12,530 nucleotides of DNA from an uncultured Bacteroidota bacterium (GTDB taxonomy: Bacteria; Bacteroidota; Ignavibacteria; UBA10030; UBA8401): positions 1 through 12,530 of the forward strand of contig CALETH010000110.1 in the NCBI GenBank assembly GCA_937920105.1, read 5' to 3'. Of this stretch, positions 6,900 to 12,530 are shown piece after piece. Each line of letters opens with the position of its first letter. Positions within the stretch are counted from its first letter, which is position 1. The notes beneath the pieces were generated by a model. That model did no database searches. It was not told the DNA's origin and was given only the letters and a program-made list of their open reading frames with translations. Made by a program: the position numbers and the translations under genes.

Positions 6900-8267
6900 A
6901 TGGATTTTCTTAAACATCTTGCCTTACCTCAGTCTGAACAACAAATAGTTGTTCTTCACATGGTATTAAATATTGTCTCCATAATTTTCCTTCCCTACAT
7001 CAGTATTTTATGGGGAAGTTCATTGCTTTCTATCTTTTATAATAGAGAAGGAAAAAAGAAATCTAACATACAATATTTACAATTTGCAAAGGATTTAGCG
7101 GAAACTTTTATTGTGGGAAAAGGTGTTCTGTTTCTTTTTGGAGTGGTACCATTTCTTTCATTAGTATTTTCGTATGCACAAATTTTTCAAGAAACATCAG
7201 TTATTAGTATCAGTATTCTTACATTTGCATTTTTTCTTTTTGTCATTAGTGCTGCATTGCTGTATTCCTATTATTATACATTAAAACTTGGTGGGCTGTT
7301 AAACGCTGTTTCTTCATTACCACTAAAAAAACAGTCCAATAATGATTCTACTATAGAAGATGTAAAAGAATATGAACAACACACCGTTCGCACAAATGAT
7401 ACCACTGGAATGTATGGAATTACTCTACTGACCATTTCATTATTTTTGTGGATTGTTTCTGTTACATTGATGAATACTCCGCAACAATGGGAAAGCGTAA
7501 CATCATTTCTTTCACTCATTTTTTCACTTCATGGTATTCTCCGTTTTGTAGAATTTATAGCATTTGCTTTTGTAACAACGTCCGCCGCAATATTATTTTA
7601 TTTCTTTGCATGGCAAGGTGGAAAAAGAGAAATCAGTGATGAATATTCCGGATTTGTTAAAAAATTTTCATTGTCTTTTGGAATTATTGCAACACTTATC
7701 GCACCGTTATTTTTATTTTTTGATGTTGCATTAGTTTCATCATTATCGGTTTCAAATTCTTTTTATTTCTATGCTGTTATTGTTCTTATAGCATTACTTC
7801 TTATTATACATTTTTTCTATGCACTTTCGAAAAATTTTTCACTAAAAACTACGCGTAACGCATTTTATTTTACCTGCGTAATGCTTCTTTTCTTTGTCTT
7901 AAAAGAACAAACATCATTTGCAACATCAACCCAAAAGCAATCATCCTTTTTAGCAGCACAGTACACAAAACATCATGAAGAATTATTAGCAAGTATGGGG
8001 GTTAGTTTAACAGTATTAACTGGGGAAGATATTTTTGTCGGAAAATGTTCAGCATGTCATAATTTTGCGAAAAAAGAAGCAGGGAAAATCGGACCATTAT
8101 ATAAAGATGTTTTACCAAAGTATGAAAATGATAAACAAAAATTAGTTTCTTTCATTCTCAATCCACAAAAAGTAGACCCTGCATTTCCGCCAATGCCAAA
8201 TCAAGGTTTGAAACCAAAAGAAGCAGATTCCATCGCTGCGTATATTATGAAAATGTATAAGCAATAA
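6900..8267 (+). CDS. Polytopic membrane protein with C-terminal cytochrome c domain, family not recognised
   Basis: 455 residues. I predict about eight membrane helices (roughly 17-46, 72-94, 103-127, 172-191, 210-236, 256-280, 287-309, 320-338), then a periplasmic mono-haem cytochrome c domain with CSACH at 383-387, GKIGP at 395-399 and a probable Met ligand M432 in PPMPNQ. Histidines in or near helices are H20, H211 and H304; they could bind b haem, and a distant relation to CydA-like membrane cytochromes fused to cytochrome c is possible but unproven. CoxB has no fused cytochrome, so this protein may carry electrons to the CuA site, or it may be a separate quinol- or cytochrome-linked enzyme. 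A weak CAGG (6887-6890) precedes the ATG at 9-nt spacing. The gene lies 154 nt after coxB, beyond two repeat hairpins, and before a terminator. Confidence 0.72.
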   Translation: MDFLKHLALPQSEQQIVVLHMVLNIVSIIFLPYISILWGSSLLSIFYNREGKKKSNIQYLQFAKDLAETFIVGKGVLFLFGVVPFLSLVFSYAQIFQETSVISISILTFAFFLFVISAALLYSYYYTLKLGGLLNAVSSLPLKKQSNNDSTIEDVKEYEQHTVRTNDTTGMYGITLLTISLFLWIVSVTLMNTPQQWESVTSFLSLIFSLHGILRFVEFIAFAFVTTSAAILFYFFAWQGGKREISDEYSGFVKKFSLSFGIIATLIAPLFLFFDVALVSSLSVSNSFYFYAVIVLIALLLIIHFFYALSKNFSLKTTRNAFYFTCVMLLFFVLKEQTSFATSTQKQSSFLAAQYTKHHEELLASMGVSLTVLTGEDIFVGKCSACHNFAKKEAGKIGPLYKDVLPKYENDKQKLVSFILNPQKVDPAFPPMPNQGLKPKEADSIAAYIMKMYKQ

Positions 8268-8303
8268 AAGATATTTTTGTTACGTATAAATTTTATTTAC
8301 CAT

Positions 8304-8334
8304 GTCATTCCCGCGAAAGCGGGAATCTTTTTTA
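8304..8334 (+). terminator. Repeat-derived intrinsic terminator (GTCATTCCCGC-GAAA hairpin)
   Basis: ATTCCCGC (8307-8314), loop GAAA (a GNRA-type tetraloop in RNA), GCGGGAAT (8319-8326), then C and a T-run (8328-8333). It is another copy of the GTCATTCCCGC repeat family but has the T-tract of an intrinsic terminator. It lies 37 nt after the membrane cytochrome gene and probably ends the respiratory transcript. Confidence 0.82.
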
Positions 8335-8393
8335 ATAAAATATTTGAAACCTAAAGACCCAATTATTCAATCATTAATTTTTAAGGAAATACT

Positions 8394-8855
8394 ATGAAAT
8401 ACACAATTATCATCGCACTTTTGTTTTCAGTAACACTTTTTGCTGGAGAAAAAAAATCCAAAAAATATGGAAAACAAATTACCGTAAAAGAAAAAACAAA
8501 AATTTCCGAAATTATAGCAAATCCGGAAAAATATAAAGGAAAAAAAGTTTTAGTAGAAGGAATGATTACCAATGTTTGCGAAAAACGTGGATGTTGGATT
8601 TCTATTGCTGGTGATGAGAAATATCAAACCATGAAATTTAAAGTTGTTGATGGAGAAATTGTTTTTCCGGTTTCAGAAAAAGGAAAAAATGTTATTGCCC
8701 AAGGAACAATTTCTGTAAAAACATTATCAAAAGAACAACAAATTGAAATAGCAAAAGAAGAAGCCGAAGAATATGGAACGCCATTTGATTCTACCAAAAT
8801 CACCGGTGAAAAAATTATGGTACAATTAAAAGGTGAAGGTGCAGAAATACGGTAA
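8394..8855 (+). CDS. Secreted DUF4920 domain protein
   Basis: A 153-residue protein with a cleavable signal peptide (about 1-18, ending LFAGE). The mature part has the DUF4920 signature: a strand-rich, probably OB-like fold with VLVEGMITNVCEKRGCWISI (52-71). The two cysteines, C62 and C67, lie in VCEKRGCW and could form a disulphide or bind metal. The biochemical role of the family is unknown to me. AAGGA at about 8382-8386 supports the start. The stop overlaps the next start as TAATG, so it is translationally coupled to the PepSY-TM-like gene, a pairing that suggests a joint envelope function. Confidence 0.83.
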   Translation: MKYTIIIALLFSVTLFAGEKKSKKYGKQITVKEKTKISEIIANPEKYKGKKVLVEGMITNVCEKRGCWISIAGDEKYQTMKFKVVDGEIVFPVSEKGKNVIAQGTISVKTLSKEQQIEIAKEEAEEYGTPFDSTKITGEKIMVQLKGEGAEIR

Positions 8856-9415
8856 TGGATAAAAGATTTTTGCGAAAATGGAATACCATTCTCCATCGTG
8901 ATATTGGTTACAGTATCATTGGTCTTATTTTTATTTATGGAATTTCTGGTATTGCAGTCAATCATATTCACGAATGGAATCCAAATTATAAACAAAGCAA
9001 AGAAATATTTTCCATCCCACCAATTACTAGTATTGGAATAGAACAACAAGAAGCGGAAATCATAAAAAAATTACAATTAGAAAAACCAAAAAACTCTTTT
9101 CAACCAGATTCCTTAACACTCCAATTATTTTACGAACATCAAACATATTCTATAGATATTCCAACCGGAAATGTTTTAAAAGAATCCACCCAACCGCGAA
9201 AAGTATTATATGAAATGAATCAACTTCATTTCAATGCAATGAAAGGTGTTTGGACATATATTGCTGACCTTTTTGCAGTCAGTTTAATAGCAATGGCAAT
9301 AACAGGAATGTTTATGTTGCGTGGTAGAATGGGAATTAGTGGGCGGGGAAAATGGTTTCTTGCAGCGGGAATTTTGATACCACTATTTTTTATAGTCTAT
9401 TACAAATTTTTTTAA
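8855..9415 (+). CDS. PepSY-associated transmembrane-helix family protein
   Basis: A 186-residue membrane protein with a helix at about 17-38, a periplasmic region, and two further helices (about 134-155 and 166-185). The N-terminal pattern LRKWNTILHRDIGYSIIGL, the IAVNHIHEWNP block (33-43) and the LHFNAMKGVWTYIADLFA block (124-141) fit the small PepSY_TM-like proteins common in Bacteroidota. Conserved-looking histidines H14, H37, H39 and H125 flank the helices. Larger relatives are tied to iron uptake or reduction, but for this short form the role is unknown. The ATG at 8855 shares its first base with the DUF4920 stop. Confidence 0.78.
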   Translation: MDKRFLRKWNTILHRDIGYSIIGLIFIYGISGIAVNHIHEWNPNYKQSKEIFSIPPITSIGIEQQEAEIIKKLQLEKPKNSFQPDSLTLQLFYEHQTYSIDIPTGNVLKESTQPRKVLYEMNQLHFNAMKGVWTYIADLFAVSLIAMAITGMFMLRGRMGISGRGKWFLAAGILIPLFFIVYYKFF

Positions 9416-9421
9416 ATCTTG

Positions 9422-9781
9422 ATGAAAAATAAAACACAATCTGTTGGACAGTTAGAAGCACAAATTAGTGAAGCAATAATTAAGTTTGAACGAGAATATA
9501 TGGGACGCGGTCCGCATCAAACTCGTACATTTATTCTTCATAATATTATTCTTATTCGTTTGGAAGGAGTGTTAACACCTGCTGAATTACAATTAGCAAA
9601 AGATGTTGAAGGAGTAAAATTATTAAAAGAAGTACGCCGCAATCTTATTGAAAATGCAAAAGAATTATTAAAAACCATCATTAAAGATATTACCAAACGC
9701 GAAGTGATTAGTATGCATTCTGATATTAGTTCAAAAACTGGAGAACGTATTATCGTGTTCACACTTCAAGAAAAAGAATAA
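9422..9781 (+). CDS. DUF2294 domain protein
   Basis: A 119-residue soluble protein. The pattern GQLEAQISEAIIKFEREYMG, then RGP.Q.RT, IILIRLEGVLTPAE.QLAK, VRRNLIENAKELL and SMHSDISSKTGERIIVFTL covers the whole DUF2294 domain. No function is established. It is charged and likely cytoplasmic, unlike its two secreted or membrane neighbours. I use the ATG at 9422; an in-frame TTG directly before it (9419) is less likely. It starts 6 nt after the PepSY-TM-like stop without a Shine-Dalgarno, so it probably depends on upstream translation. Confidence 0.85.
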   Translation: MKNKTQSVGQLEAQISEAIIKFEREYMGRGPHQTRTFILHNIILIRLEGVLTPAELQLAKDVEGVKLLKEVRRNLIENAKELLKTIIKDITKREVISMHSDISSKTGERIIVFTLQEKE

Positions 9782-9785
9782 TGGC

Positions 9786-9814
9786 TTGACTTTTTTCTTT
9801 TTATATGTTATACT
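9786..9814 (+). promoter_or_regulatory. Near-consensus sigma70-type promoter upstream of htpX
   Basis: TTGACT (9786-9791), a 17-nt spacer, then TATACT (9809-9814): five of six matches in each box at ideal spacing. Transcription would begin near 9821. It differs from the TTTG/TAnnTTTG promoter of classic Bacteroides. It starts 4 nt after the DUF2294 stop. Confidence 0.72.
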
Positions 9815-9820
9815 TGTTGT

Positions 9821-9921
9821 AATCAAAATATGGTAGACAAGTTAAAAAGCAATTACAGTAATGTAAGGGCTAAATAAAGTGTTGACCAACATCTCAAAAT
9901 AAGGTGTTGGTCATTTTTTTT
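9821..9921 (+). ncRNA. Putative ~100-nt leader or small RNA ending at an intrinsic terminator
   Basis: The span from the predicted start (about 9821) to the end of the T-run at 9921 would make a ~100-nt transcript. It contains the palindrome ATTAC-A-GTAAT (9852-9862) and a 15-codon open frame (9830-9877; MVDKLKSNYSNVRAK) that lacks a Shine-Dalgarno and stops 5 nt before the terminator stem. Options are a free small RNA, an attenuator controlling htpX, or simply a terminator for the upstream operon plus a chance promoter match. I do not recognise a known RNA family. Confidence 0.35.
9883..9921 (+). terminator. Strong intrinsic terminator within the htpX leader
   Basis: TGACCAACATC (9883-9893) pairs with GGTGTTGGTCA (9903-9913) as an 11-bp stem with one T-G wobble and a 9-nt loop, followed directly by eight Ts (9914-9921). 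Only 32 nt separate it from the htpX ATG. It can end transcripts from the DUF4920-DUF2294 unit and also those from the promoter at 9786. Confidence 0.88.
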
Positions 9922-9953
9922 ATAAATCATTAATAACTTTTAGGAGAATTTTT

Positions 9954-10814
9954 ATGAATACGATGAAAACGTTCCTTTTAATGGCAGTGTTGACCGTTAT
10001 GGTGGTATTTATTGGACAATTTATTGGCGGAAAAAGCGGCATGGTTATGGCTTTTGGAATAGCTGTGGTAATGAATTTTGTTTCATATTGGTTTAGTGAT
10101 AAAATTGTTTTGCGAATGTATCGAGCAACTGAAATTTCTGAAAGTGATAACTCTGCATTATTTCAAATGACGAGAGACTTAACACAAAGAGCCAATTTAC
10201 CAATGCCAAAATTATATATTATTCCGGATTCTCAACCAAACGCATTTGCAACAGGAAGAAATCCGAAACACTCAGCAGTTGCTGTAACGGAAGGTATTAT
10301 GCGGCTGCTTTCAAAAGATGAATTACGCGGAGTTATTGCTCACGAACTTGCTCATATAAAAAACAGAGATATTTTAACAGGAACAATTGCTGCAACATTT
10401 GCCGGAGCGATTAGTATGTTAGCAAATATGGCACAATGGGCGATGATTTTTGGTGGAAGAAATTCTGATGATGAAGGACAAAATCCTATTGTTGGTTTAG
10501 TAATGATGATTGTTGCACCTATTGCTGCCATGATGGTGCAAATGGCAATTTCACGTTCACGAGAATTTGCAGCAGATAAAACAGGTGCGGAAATGTGTGG
10601 CAATCCACTTTCATTAGCAAATGCGTTGCGCCGTCTTCACGCACGTGCAGAAGAAATTCCGATGGAACATGCAACTCCAGCAACAGCACACATGTTTATT
10701 GTAAATCCATTCACAGGTGGCGGGTTAATGAAATTATTTAGCACACATCCGCCAATGGAAGAACGAGTTCAAAAACTTGAAGCAATGGTGTACGGAAATA
10801 TTAATGTACGTTAA
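9954..10814 (+). CDS. htpX: Membrane zinc metalloprotease HtpX (M48 family)
   Basis: A 286-residue inner-membrane endopeptidase that degrades damaged membrane proteins during envelope or heat stress. Zinc site: H130 and H134 with catalytic E131 in IAHELAH, and E204 in SREFAAD as the third ligand. Two N-terminal helices (about 5-24 and 29-48) and two central ones (about 143-167 and 178-198) match HtpX topology, and length is normal for the family. PDSQPNAFATGRNPKHSAVAV (92-112) and the C-terminal STHPPMEERVQKLE (263-276) are typical blocks. AGGAG at 9942-9946, 7 nt before the ATG at 9954, favours that start over the ATG at 9963. Expression may depend on read-through of the terminator immediately upstream. 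Confidence 0.96.
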   Translation: MNTMKTFLLMAVLTVMVVFIGQFIGGKSGMVMAFGIAVVMNFVSYWFSDKIVLRMYRATEISESDNSALFQMTRDLTQRANLPMPKLYIIPDSQPNAFATGRNPKHSAVAVTEGIMRLLSKDELRGVIAHELAHIKNRDILTGTIAATFAGAISMLANMAQWAMIFGGRNSDDEGQNPIVGLVMMIVAPIAAMMVQMAISRSREFAADKTGAEMCGNPLSLANALRRLHARAEEIPMEHATPATAHMFIVNPFTGGGLMKLFSTHPPMEERVQKLEAMVYGNINVR

Positions 10815-10832
10815 TAAAGAAAGGTTATCATT

Positions 10833-11072
10833 ATGAAATGCCCACTATGTAATGTTGAATTAAAAATTACTGATAGACAAGGGATTGAAATCGATTACTG
10901 CACTCAATGTAGAGGAATTTGGTTAGATAGAGGAGAATTAGATAAAATAATTGAACGTTCCGAAAAGCAGTATTCAAACAATAACGATGTAATGTATCAA
11001 GAAAAAAATTATAAAGATTCATATAAATATAAAAAGAAGAAATCAATTATTGGTGAAATTTTTGATTTTTAA
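10833..11072 (+). CDS. TFIIB-type zinc-ribbon (zf-TFIIB) small protein
   Basis: A 79-residue protein. The first ~42 residues form the zf-TFIIB domain: CPLC (C3, C6) and CTQC (C23, C26) make the zinc ribbon, followed by the family's RGIWLDRGELDKIIERSE signature (27-44). The rest is a Lys/Tyr/Asn-rich tail ending with KKKKSIIGEIFDF. The function is not established; such proteins may bind nucleic acid or protein. AAAGG at about 10819-10823 is the ribosome binding site. It lies 18 nt after htpX and 23 nt before the terC-like gene, so all three probably share a transcript. Confidence 0.88.
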   Translation: MKCPLCNVELKITDRQGIEIDYCTQCRGIWLDRGELDKIIERSEKQYSNNNDVMYQEKNYKDSYKYKKKKSIIGEIFDF

Positions 11073-11095
11073 TACAAAGGAAAAAAAAATAAATT

Positions 11096-12031
11096 ATGGA
11101 AACTTCAATGTTAACGTGGACGTTATTTAACGTCTTTATAGTATGTATGCTTGCTTTAGATTTAGGAGTATTTCACAAAAAATCTCACACTGTCAGTATG
11201 AAAGAAGCATTAGTGTGGAGTGGAGTATGGATTGGATTAGCATTACTCTTTAATATAGGGCTTTGGTATTGGAAAGGAACAGAATCCGCACTTCAATTTT
11301 TTACAGGATATCTCATCGAAAAATCATTAAGTGTTGATAATATTTTTGTATTTCTTATGGTATTTTCATATTTCCAAGTACCATCATTATATCAACACAA
11401 AATATTATTTTGGGGAATTATTGGTGCGTTAATTATGAGGGCAATTTTTATTTTTGCTGGTGTGGAGTTAATAGAAAAATTTCACTGGACAATTTATATT
11501 TTTGGTGCATTATTAATTTTTACCGGAATAAAAATGGCATTACAAAAAGATAAAAAATTAGAACCTGATAAAAATCCTGTTGTAAGATTTTTTAAGAAAA
11601 TTTTTAATGTTACTGACCAATATCATGGAGATAAATTTTTTGTACGATTAAATGCAAAAACCGTTGCAACACCAATGTTTATTGTTCTTATAGTGATAGA
11701 AACGACAGACCTTATTTTTGCTGTTGATTCTATTCCCGCAATTTTAGCAATTACGAGAGACCCATTTATTGTTTTTACGTCAAATGTTTTTGCAATATTA
11801 GGTTTGCGTTCCTTATATTTTGCCCTTGCTGGCATTATGAATCTTTTTCACTATTTACATTACGGACTTTCTGCAATATTAATATTTGTTGGTGGAAAAA
11901 TGATGTTGGTAGATATTTACAAAATACCAATTGAACTTTCTCTCTGTGTTGTTGCCGGTATATTAATACTCTCTGTGTGTTTATCATTATGGTTAAAACC
12001 GAAAGAAAAAGTTATTGATACTGTTTCGTAA
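11096..12031 (+). CDS. TerC/Alx-family integral membrane protein, probable metal-ion exporter
   Basis: A 311-residue polytopic membrane protein of the Alx branch of the TerC family; members such as E. coli Alx and Bacillus MeeF/MeeY act in Mn2+ export or metal loading of exported proteins. Two acidic membrane motifs are intact: LSVDNIFVF (78-86, D81) and the ETTDLIFAVDSIPA block (202-215, D205 and D211). The cytosolic loop (about 150-188) is charged, and LNAKTVATPMFIVLIVIETT is typical of the family. AAAGGA at 11076-11081 lies 14 nt from the ATG at 11096, rather far; the second ATG at 11108 is farther still. No yybP-ykoY-like manganese riboswitch fits in the 23-nt upstream gap. Confidence 0.88.
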   Translation: METSMLTWTLFNVFIVCMLALDLGVFHKKSHTVSMKEALVWSGVWIGLALLFNIGLWYWKGTESALQFFTGYLIEKSLSVDNIFVFLMVFSYFQVPSLYQHKILFWGIIGALIMRAIFIFAGVELIEKFHWTIYIFGALLIFTGIKMALQKDKKLEPDKNPVVRFFKKIFNVTDQYHGDKFFVRLNAKTVATPMFIVLIVIETTDLIFAVDSIPAILAITRDPFIVFTSNVFAILGLRSLYFALAGIMNLFHYLHYGLSAILIFVGGKMMLVDIYKIPIELSLCVVAGILILSVCLSLWLKPKEKVIDTVS

Positions 12032-12040
12032 TAAAATATC

Positions 12041-12069
12041 TTGCAAAGCGTAAGAAATTTTTTTACATT
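12041..12069 (+). promoter_or_regulatory. Probable tRNA-Leu promoter
   Basis: TTGCAA (12041-12046), 17 nt, TACATT (12064-12069). This predicts a start near 12076, about 7 nt upstream of the tRNA 5' end. The -10 box matches consensus at four of six positions, so the call is moderate. Confidence 0.45.
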
Positions 12070-12082
12070 GATAAATCTTGTT

Positions 12083-12167
12083 GCCAATGTGGCGGAATTG
12101 GTAGACGCGCTGGACTCAAAATCCAGTTCCCCCTAAAGGAGTGTCGGTTCGAGTCCGACCATTGGTA
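12083..12167 (+). tRNA. tRNA-Leu (anticodon CAA), no encoded CCA
   Basis: An 85-nt class II tRNA. Acceptor GCCAATG (12083-12089) pairs with CATTGGT (12160-12166), G1 forming a wobble with U72, with discriminator A at 12167. D arm GCG/CGC with GGTAGA in the loop. Anticodon stem CTGGA/TCCAG around CTCAAAA gives anticodon CAA (12117-12119), which reads UUG. A 16-nt variable arm (12127-12142) and the T arm GTCGG-TTCGAGT-CCGAC (12143-12159) complete it. The genome continues ACAAAA rather than CCA, so the CCA end must be added after transcription. Confidence 0.97.
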
Positions 12168-12186
12168 CAAAAAATGATACGAAAAG

Positions 12187-12214
12187 GTCCTGTAAAATTT
12201 TGCAGGACTTTTTT
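12187..12214 (+). terminator. Intrinsic terminator after tRNA-Leu
   Basis: GTCCTG (12187-12192) pairs with CAGGAC (12203-12208), extended by T-G and A-T pairs into the loop, followed by six Ts (12209-12214) and CTTTT. It starts 19 nt after the tRNA end. Confidence 0.88.
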
Positions 12215-12290
12215 CTTTTATAAGGTAGTTTTTAGTAAATTTTGAGCGTGAGTTGACTGAGTTACTTCTTCAATATAAATATAGAGTTTT

Positions 12291-12314
12291 GTCATTCCCA
12301 CGAAAGTGGGAATC
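12291..12314. repeat. GTCATTCCCAC-GAAA-GTGGGAAT hairpin repeat
   Basis: ATTCCCAC (12294-12301), loop GAAA, GTGGGAAT (12306-12313). Compared with the copy at 8307-8326 (ATTCCCGC/GCGGGAAT), the G-C pair next to the loop is replaced by A-T through matching changes in both arms, so pairing is kept. Confidence 0.85.
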
Positions 12315-12323
12315 CATTTTTTA

Positions 12324-12352
12324 GATTCCCGCTAAAAACATGCGGGAATGAC
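12324..12352. repeat. Uninterrupted copy of the GATTCCCGC...GCGGGAATGAC repeat
   Basis: GATTCCCGC (12324-12332), spacer TAAAAACAT, GCGGGAATGAC (12342-12352). Flanks and spacer ends match the element at 6790-6846 apart from its 27-nt internal hairpin, so this is the 'empty' form. It follows 9 nt after the GAAA hairpin, the two standing in tandem. Confidence 0.85.
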
Positions 12353-12368
12353 GATGTGTTTATTTTTG

Positions 12369-12427
12369 AGTGTTCCATTTCTATTTAAGCATGGACTATG
12401 ATTTTATAATCAGTCAGTGTTCCATTT
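12369..12427. repeat. 12-bp direct repeat flanking an imperfect palindrome, possible operator region
   Basis: AGTGTTCCATTT occurs at 12369-12380 and again at 12416-12427. Between them, GAC-TA-TGATT-TTAT-AATCA-GTC (12394-12415) is an imperfect palindrome with TATAAT at 12405-12410; a matching -35 box is weak. This lies just upstream of the gene starting at 12437 and may hold its promoter and a regulator site, but this is inferred from layout only. The remainder of 12218-12368 holds only the two hairpin repeats. Confidence 0.4.
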
Positions 12428-12436
12428 AAAATAATA

Positions 12437-12530
12437 ATGAATAAATTCTTTCTTTTTTTATTTTTTGTAATATTTTTTTTATGTCAATCTCACACACAAA
12501 CTATTTATAATTATTCAAATCTTCGTACAG
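12437..12530 (+). CDS. Start of a secreted protein, 3'-truncated by the window end
   Basis: An open frame from the ATG at 12437 to the window end gives 31 residues: MNKFFLFLFFVIFFLCQSH and then TQTIYNYSNLRT. A Lys followed by a strongly hydrophobic run of about 13 residues, then polar sequence, has the form of a signal peptide. The FFLC sequence is a poor lipobox, so lipoprotein processing is doubtful. No Shine-Dalgarno precedes the ATG, as for coxA and coxD here. Product unknown; too little is present to assign a family. Confidence 0.55.
   Translation, partial: MNKFFLFLFFVIFFLCQSHTQTIYNYSNLRT

Noticed and set aside
7274..7639. Short open frames on both strands inside the 8-TM cytochrome gene
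   Set aside because: They are alternative-frame by-products of a continuous coding region with coherent helices and a haem motif.
8624..9049. Long open frame on the - strand across the DUF4920/PepSY-TM boundary
   Set aside because: It lies opposite two well-supported coupled genes, and its product shows no domain or plausible start context.
9419..9421. TTG start for the DUF2294 gene
   Set aside because: An ATG follows directly at 9422 and fits the family's length; neither has a ribosome binding site that favours TTG.
11073..11095. Manganese riboswitch (yybP-ykoY type) upstream of the TerC/Alx-type gene
   Set aside because: The gap is only 23 nt, too short for the riboswitch, and there is no matching structure.
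12083..12530. Integrated element using tRNA-Leu as attachment site
   Set aside because: I see no integrase gene and no second copy of the tRNA 3' end within the window; a terminator and repeats follow instead.

Overview
The window is AT-rich bacterial DNA with every recognisable gene on the + strand. It is dominated by an aerobic respiratory locus: two subunits of alternative complex III (ActF and an ActE-like cytochrome c), a Sco copper chaperone, and an A2-type haem-copper cytochrome c oxidase (subunits I, III, IV, II). This gene set, the DUF4920/PepSY-TM pair, the AT-rich codon use and the abundant 'GTCATTCCCGC...GCGGGAATGAC' hairpin repeats suggest the Bacteroidota/Chlorobiota side of the FCB group, for example an Ignavibacteria- or Kapabacteria-like organism. 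That placement is inference from gene families, not a phylogenetic test.

Layout. Positions 1-15 are not biological: they match the 3' end of an Illumina TruSeq adapter, so the window begins at an untrimmed contig end. Positions 17-325 hold the 3' end of a YhcG/DUF1016-type PD-(D/E)XK nuclease gene, closed by a 27-nt palindrome. Positions 440-6745 carry actF, actE-like, sco, coxA, coxC, coxD and coxB. Positions 6900-8267 encode an unusual protein with eight predicted membrane helices and a C-terminal haem-c domain. After a repeat-derived terminator comes a three-gene unit (DUF4920, PepSY-TM-like, DUF2294; 8394-9781). Next is a leader with a near-consensus promoter and a strong intrinsic terminator ahead of htpX (9954), then a TFIIB-type zinc-ribbon protein and a TerC/Alx-type membrane protein. 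A tRNA-Leu(CAA) with its own terminator follows, then a repeat-rich stretch, then the start of a secreted protein that runs off the right end.

How it works together. ActF and the cytochrome c belong to the quinol:electron-acceptor oxidoreductase step; electrons then pass to the CuA site of CoxB and on to the haem/CuB centre of CoxA, with Sco supplying copper. CoxB has no fused cytochrome c domain, so the membrane-anchored cytochrome encoded at 6900-8267 is a candidate electron carrier. The other ACIII genes (actA-D) are not in the window, and an unrelated nuclease gene lies directly upstream of actF.

Most notable observations: (i) two neighbouring hairpins at 6749-6846 share the same lead-in and 11-nt loop but have different, internally complementary stems, and one sits inside a second repeat whose uninterrupted copy occurs at 12324-12352; (ii) the 8-TM plus haem-c fusion; (iii) the promoter/terminator leader of htpX; (iv) the split ACIII locus. 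I did not find a defence system, CRISPR array or complete mobile element.
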